This document shows, piece by piece, positions 59,767 to 64,000 of a stretch of 64,000 nt of DNA. The first letter of the stretch is position 1. Every line of letters starts with the position of its first letter. Where the stretch lies: positions 5,940,601 through 6,004,600 of the forward strand of contig FN649728.1 of assembly GCA_000310025.1 (NCBI GenBank). Reading direction: 5' to 3'. Under the pieces are notes generated by a model, which worked only from the letters and a program-made list of their open reading frames with translations, did not search any database and was not told where the DNA came from. Both the position numbers and the translations under genes were made by a program. The stretch is from Ectocarpus siliculosus (taxonomy: Eukaryota > Sar > Phaeophyceae > Ectocarpales > Ectocarpaceae).

Positions 59767-59805
59767 CAGTTCCACCAGTGCGTCCCCGAGGGATCCATCC
59801 ACTGA
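59767..59805 (+). repeat. Duplicate of the end of the last LPMO exon
   Basis: CAGTTCCACCAGTG then TCCCCGAGGGA and an in-frame TGA repeat the last 13 codons at 59599-59637 (QFHQCSPEG and QFHQCVPEG). A CTGCAG precedes it, like a splice acceptor. It could be an alternative last exon end or a decayed duplicate. Between the two, TCAACTGACGATG is also repeated. Confidence 0.6.
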
Positions 59806-61860
59806 GCATGATGATAATCTGCTGCCTTGGTTGCGTGTGTTTTTTTCCGAAAGTTTGCGCGTTGGACTTCTATTTTTACACATGTGAAAATATGAGGCCG
59901 GATGGTGTGATCTTACGGTCCCTTGTGGCAACTGCTGTTGTTGTTGTTGTAGAGGTGCTGTAGCCGTTTTTGTAGCCGACCTTGTTATGACCATATGGTT
60001 GAGGTCGTCTACCACATGCTTTGGTCGTCTACATACATACGTCACCTGTGCACGTTTTTCTTTGAGGGCGTCGTCGCCTTACGGCGATATCATCATTGTG
60101 CCGTGAGACAGACAGAAAGTTTTTTAAGTTTCTGGAGCATATCGTTTTTCCTACACCCACTCCACGTGGGGGAAACCCTGTTGTCAACATTGATTGGTTG
60201 CTGTAAGTTGGAGTTTGCCGGAGATCCGTCGACTTTAGTGACCCCGTGGAGGTTTTGGGTTGGGTGGGTGGATCACATGGTGAGGGATGCTTATTGTGAA
60301 TGAATGGCGTGATTTGCTGTGGTATTCGCGGCTGTGTGGGATGGGGTGTGGAGAAGGGGGAGGAGGGAGGGGGTAGGTCCGATGAGTGGACGGTGCAGGT
60401 CCGATGAACGGACGGTGTAGGCCCGACGAGTCGGTTGATTTGGTTCAGGATTGCGAAGGCTCTTCATCGCGATGCCGTCCTACAATATCAAATATGCTGG
60501 CTGTTGGTTTTCATGGGGCTTGTGGGTTGGGCGGTTTGGGGGGGGGGCGTGAAGTTAGCTTAGCACCGGATGGAAGAATAGAGTTTCACCGCCATGTCGT
60601 CATGTGTTTACCTGCTGTCGATAGTTCTGGTGGCCGTATGGGTTGGGCTGGTAGGGTTGTAGTGTGGAGGTCACGTGTTATGAATACACACATGAATGAA
60701 TGAGTCGTGTGCCCGTACACCGTTTTATCCTCGTCGTGGTGTAAGCGTACCGTGGTAAACGTCATAACCATGGTAAATGCCAGAAGCGTTGTGTGCTCGT
60801 TGTAATGACTTCATTTTTGGTCGTGGTGGGAGATGCATAGATGCATCTCGGTGATGGGTTGTTGGAAGAGCTGCTGAGTATGTATGAACGGGGTAGACGC
60901 ACTCGTGCTCCTCTTGCGATGGTGTTGTGATGTTGCGTAATTTTCGGTCGAAGTTGCCGGCACGTTGCGATACTTGATGCCCGATCGCGTCATCGACTCC
61001 ACACCAACCCGGCGGTGTCTTGGGGGGAAGAGGGTGAATGCTCATGTGCGCTTCTTGTTTCGTGTTGTTCATTGGAACTCGATCTCTCGTCTCTTCTCGT
61101 TGGTCGTCACTGCTGCCATGAAATATGGTGAAGGTTACGGATTTCCCGCTCGGGGGAGGAGGGCTTGGATCGGGAAAGAAGGGTGCTCACTGCTGTACGT
61201 GCGTTATAGAGTGGTGGTGATGTTCGCATACAGTTAATTTGGATGCTCTGCGAGGTTTTGAAGAGAAAATGAAAGGATTTCGTGGTTTAGCGTAGGTAAA
61301 GGCATGCTCGTGTTGTAGATGGTAGGGTTTACGCTCGTGTTGGTCTTTAATCAGTGTTGCACATGCAGTGTAGTATTTTTGTTGTTTAGTCTCGTGCCCT
61401 TCGACGGCAAAACCTGCGACCTGCCGCGGGTGATGGTGACGATGCCGTAGGAATGGGGACTACAGTAGGCCATCATACCATCTGGCATTGTCTTCACGAT
61501 CCATCACAATCACCGGATGGATTTCCTCATCTGGCAAGGCTGCACACAGAAAGTGATTGAACGAGTGCACACGACACGAACAGGTGTACTATGTAGCACT
61601 GTTGGGCGAAGTTCCAAAAATACATTGTATTTTCATTCCTCTGTCCTCGGATCTAAAATAGGTGGCAAACCTAACCGTCAAGCAACAATAAACAACCACG
61701 ATATTTCTCCGTCTCGCTCGGTTGCAAAGGCGATACCAATTATAGCATATGGGCCTGCACGCGAATTCTTCTTTTTCATCACCATCACCGTCGAGTGTAC
61801 GCTGTTGTTTGACAGCGTTTCTCGTAGCATCCACAGTTGAGCAATTCTGAAGCAAGATAC
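59806..61860. other. Downstream region without recognised gene
   Basis: Short frames only. The 3' untranslated region of the LPMO-like gene presumably lies at its start. Near 60376-60431 a 22-bp unit with GTCCGATGA(G/A)(T/C)GGAC repeats two and a half times, each able to form a small hairpin with GTCC and GGAC arms. Confidence 0.45.
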
Positions 61861-63480
61861 TTTAGTCATTCCGGCCGAAATTCATTTTGGTCACCCTCTT
61901 CTTCCGATTCCCCCACCCTTGCCCGACCTCAAAACCCGATCTCGACCAATGACGCACGGCTCGCCACATCTCGAGTATGCCTCCCTAGAGGGCATCCTTT
62001 ATCGTGGCCAGTCGCCAAGTTTGATCGACTTCCTCGAGCAGCAGCGTGCCTCACAAGTGTGCGGCCATGTGCAGCCATGTTTCTCCCTCATTTTCACTGG
62101 TGGATCGCCGTCTTCCTGTCCTCATCAGTCTTTTTGGAAGATTCGAACATCATGCTTAGCTTGGCAGCAATCAATAGACCGATGTCGACCAACGGCGACC
62201 GTTTCGCGATGTCTTCAGTATGCCTCGATAGGGCATATGGCGAGAGTGTCGAAGTTCACCACCGTTCGTGCACAGCAGCAGACCCAACATTCATTTCCTC
62301 CAGTTTACCACTTCGCCGTCTTGCTATGCCGTTCTTCTATTCATCGTCTGGAACCTTTTGGAAAAAACAAAAACTCTCTCTCGCCTTCTCCTTCAATTTC
62401 ATTGTTGGAAATGTTTCAATGAATATCAAGGCTGTCGGTGGGGCTTCCGACCCCACCGCTCAATAAATTTCGGACAGTGAATCTCACTTCTCCAACTTTT
62501 GTGAAACGTACATGTTAGAATCTCGGGTTGACGGGGCTTTCCGCCCCCCCTCGCTCAATGGATTTCGGAGATACGAAATATATTGCTCTAAGGGAATGAA
62601 TATGCTTCTCCTATTGTTCTGAAGCTAGCTGTGAGCCTCAGTGTCTCCGACCTATATTCATTTCTGTCGCCCTCTTATTCCGATCCCCCCACCGTTGCCC
62701 GACCGTGCCTCAAAGGTCGATCTCGACCCATGGCACACGTGTCGCGACATGTTGCGACGGAAGGGTGCGACGGTGCGCCCTGTTCGGTCCCGTTGACCGG
62801 TTCGCCTTCTATTTTCCTGTCTTGATCGCTCCTCTGACTGGCTTCTCGAGCAACAACGTCACTAAAGGTATCGAATCTCAAAGTCCGCTTTTGGCAGCAA
62901 CCAACGGCAAAGGCTCATTTCAGGTGGTGGATTAGTAAATGAAATCGTGTGTAGGTCGAGTGAGTATCGCGACATGGTGCCCAGATCCACAACACGACGA
63001 AAGTTAAGTGCATTCGGTGAGTTGACGAGCAAGAAAGTTGCATGTGGTGCCAGAAGTTTGCGGCCATGTACGCTGTCCTGGTCCTCTTGACCGGTTCCCT
63101 TCCTATCTTCCTGTCTTGATGGCTCTTTTTGGATTCTCGAACAATCAATGTCGTCAAAAATCGAACCTCGCGGTCGGCGTGGCAGCATCCAACGGCATCG
63201 TGTTCATTTCAGATGTTCATTTCAGACGTGGTATACTTTGCAGTGAAAACATATGTGTGTGGCCGAGTTACCATTGCGACCTAGTGACAGAAAGTCATGA
63301 TACGACGAAAGCGCATACGGTACACCGATGCGCTACCATTCTGCATGCGCCAGTAGTGCACGGTCGAGCGTGCTGTTTCCCTCTTCTTCACCGGTTCGCC
63401 ATCTTCCTGCCTCTATCGCTCATTGCTCATCATTTTCTCGAAAATGTTTTGACAAAGTCGGATCTTATCTAGGGATTCAG
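61861..63480. repeat. Degenerate tandem repeat block
   Basis: Segments with CATT, TCGCCCTCTT.TTCCGAT, CCCCCACC.TTGCCCGACC recur near 61880 and 62660. Segments with TGACCGGTTCGCC and TTCCTGTCTTGAT and TCTCGA.CAA recur near 62100, 62795, 63095 and 63390. Copies are diverged, with spacing of roughly 300 to 700 bp. A smaller duplication, CGCTCAAT..ATTTCGGA, lies at 62458 and 62552. No protein is recognised. Confidence 0.55.
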
Positions 63481-64000
63481 ATGAACTCATTCGTTGTGAA
63501 AGTATGTCAACAAAATGATGAAGTATCAAATGTATGTGCATCATCAGAAACCAAACGATATTTTTTGTCCCTTTTTTGGGTGTTTTACGTTTTGGCATTA
63601 CAGGTGAATTTATTGTGTATGGCAACTCGACGAGTATCGTCGCGTTGCCTGTCTGAAGCTTTCGATTTTTTCAGCGGGACGCCCGATGAGCACACACTAA
63701 AAACAGGAGCCGGGGGACCCCAAAAAGCAAAGCATGAAAAATACAAAAAGAAAGAAGCGAGAACCACCACAAGAGCCAGTAGACGCGACAGGCTTCGGGG
63801 AGGAGGCAAAAGAGAGCACAGAAAACCATCGTCGCTGCTCGCTCTGGACCGCTGGAAGCTCTCACATAGCACTGCATATGCAGCAAACACTAGGTAGGGC
63901 CCAAGTTCATTGCTTGACATAAAGAGGCAGCGCCCATCGCTTCACATGCAGTAGCCGGATGCACGGGTATAGCCTCTTACTCATTCAGCAAGAAGCAAAA
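63481..64000. other. No gene seen
   Basis: Nothing recognised to the end of the window. Confidence 0.4.

Noticed and set aside
1-64000. tRNA, rRNA, CRISPR or bacterial operon structure
   Set aside because: No cloverleaf with a proper T-loop box, no rRNA core sequences, no spaced direct repeats, and clear spliceosomal introns.

Overview
The window is eukaryotic nuclear DNA. One host gene has six GT-AG introns, and nearly everything else is transposable elements nested in each other. FNIP-type leucine-rich repeats, Copia and Gypsy elements, a Helitron piece, a KDZ-type transposon and a secreted copper oxygenase with fungal-type cellulose-binding modules fit a stramenopile, possibly a brown-alga-like species. 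That assignment is inference from gene content, not from a marker gene. There are two 100-N assembly gaps (17822-17921 and 44102-44201). I found no rRNA, tRNA or CRISPR.

Layout. 1-2840: AT-rich DNA, an array of CATG palindromes, and pieces of a dispersed repeat (called T here). 2845-22581: a 19.7-kb unit bounded by two directly repeated 433-bp LTRs and a 5-bp target duplication (CTGCG). Its interior holds two oppositely oriented partial copies of a Ty3/Gypsy pol region around a palindromic minisatellite. The left copy is split by a 10.3-kb DNA transposon (6035-16331) with an 8-bp target duplication and terminal inverted repeats. This transposon carries a spliced KDZ-type DDE transposase, a divergently oriented tyrosine recombinase and a decayed FNIP-repeat gene. 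22587-24101: the other part of repeat T. 24731-25140: a tandem array of hairpins with compensatory changes. 25358-28837: a decayed Gypsy fossil. 29328-30142: a Helitron fragment. 32357-40581: a young, almost complete Copia element with 351-bp LTRs and a 5-bp duplication (ACTGT). 42394-42974: a hairpin-rich repeat block. 43330-48210: a second, inverted copy of T, split by a 3.3-kb element with inverted termini (44037-47320) that carries a spliced gene of unknown function. About 50041-54271: a partial Copia fossil.

54293-59637 is the one convincing host gene. It has seven exons and encodes a 453-residue secreted lytic polysaccharide monooxygenase-like protein with two C-terminal CBM1-like cellulose-binding modules. 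Its start codon lies 21 bp from the end of a Copia gag fossil on the other strand. The rest, to 64000, is intergenic with degenerate repeats.

The strongest candidate for something undescribed is the 6035-16331 transposon. It combines a KDZ DDE transposase with a tyrosine recombinase and a FNIP protein, and its ends are built from self-complementary CCCATGGGTACCC units. The second candidate is the LTR unit that contains it, with matching flanks but an inverted internal duplication.
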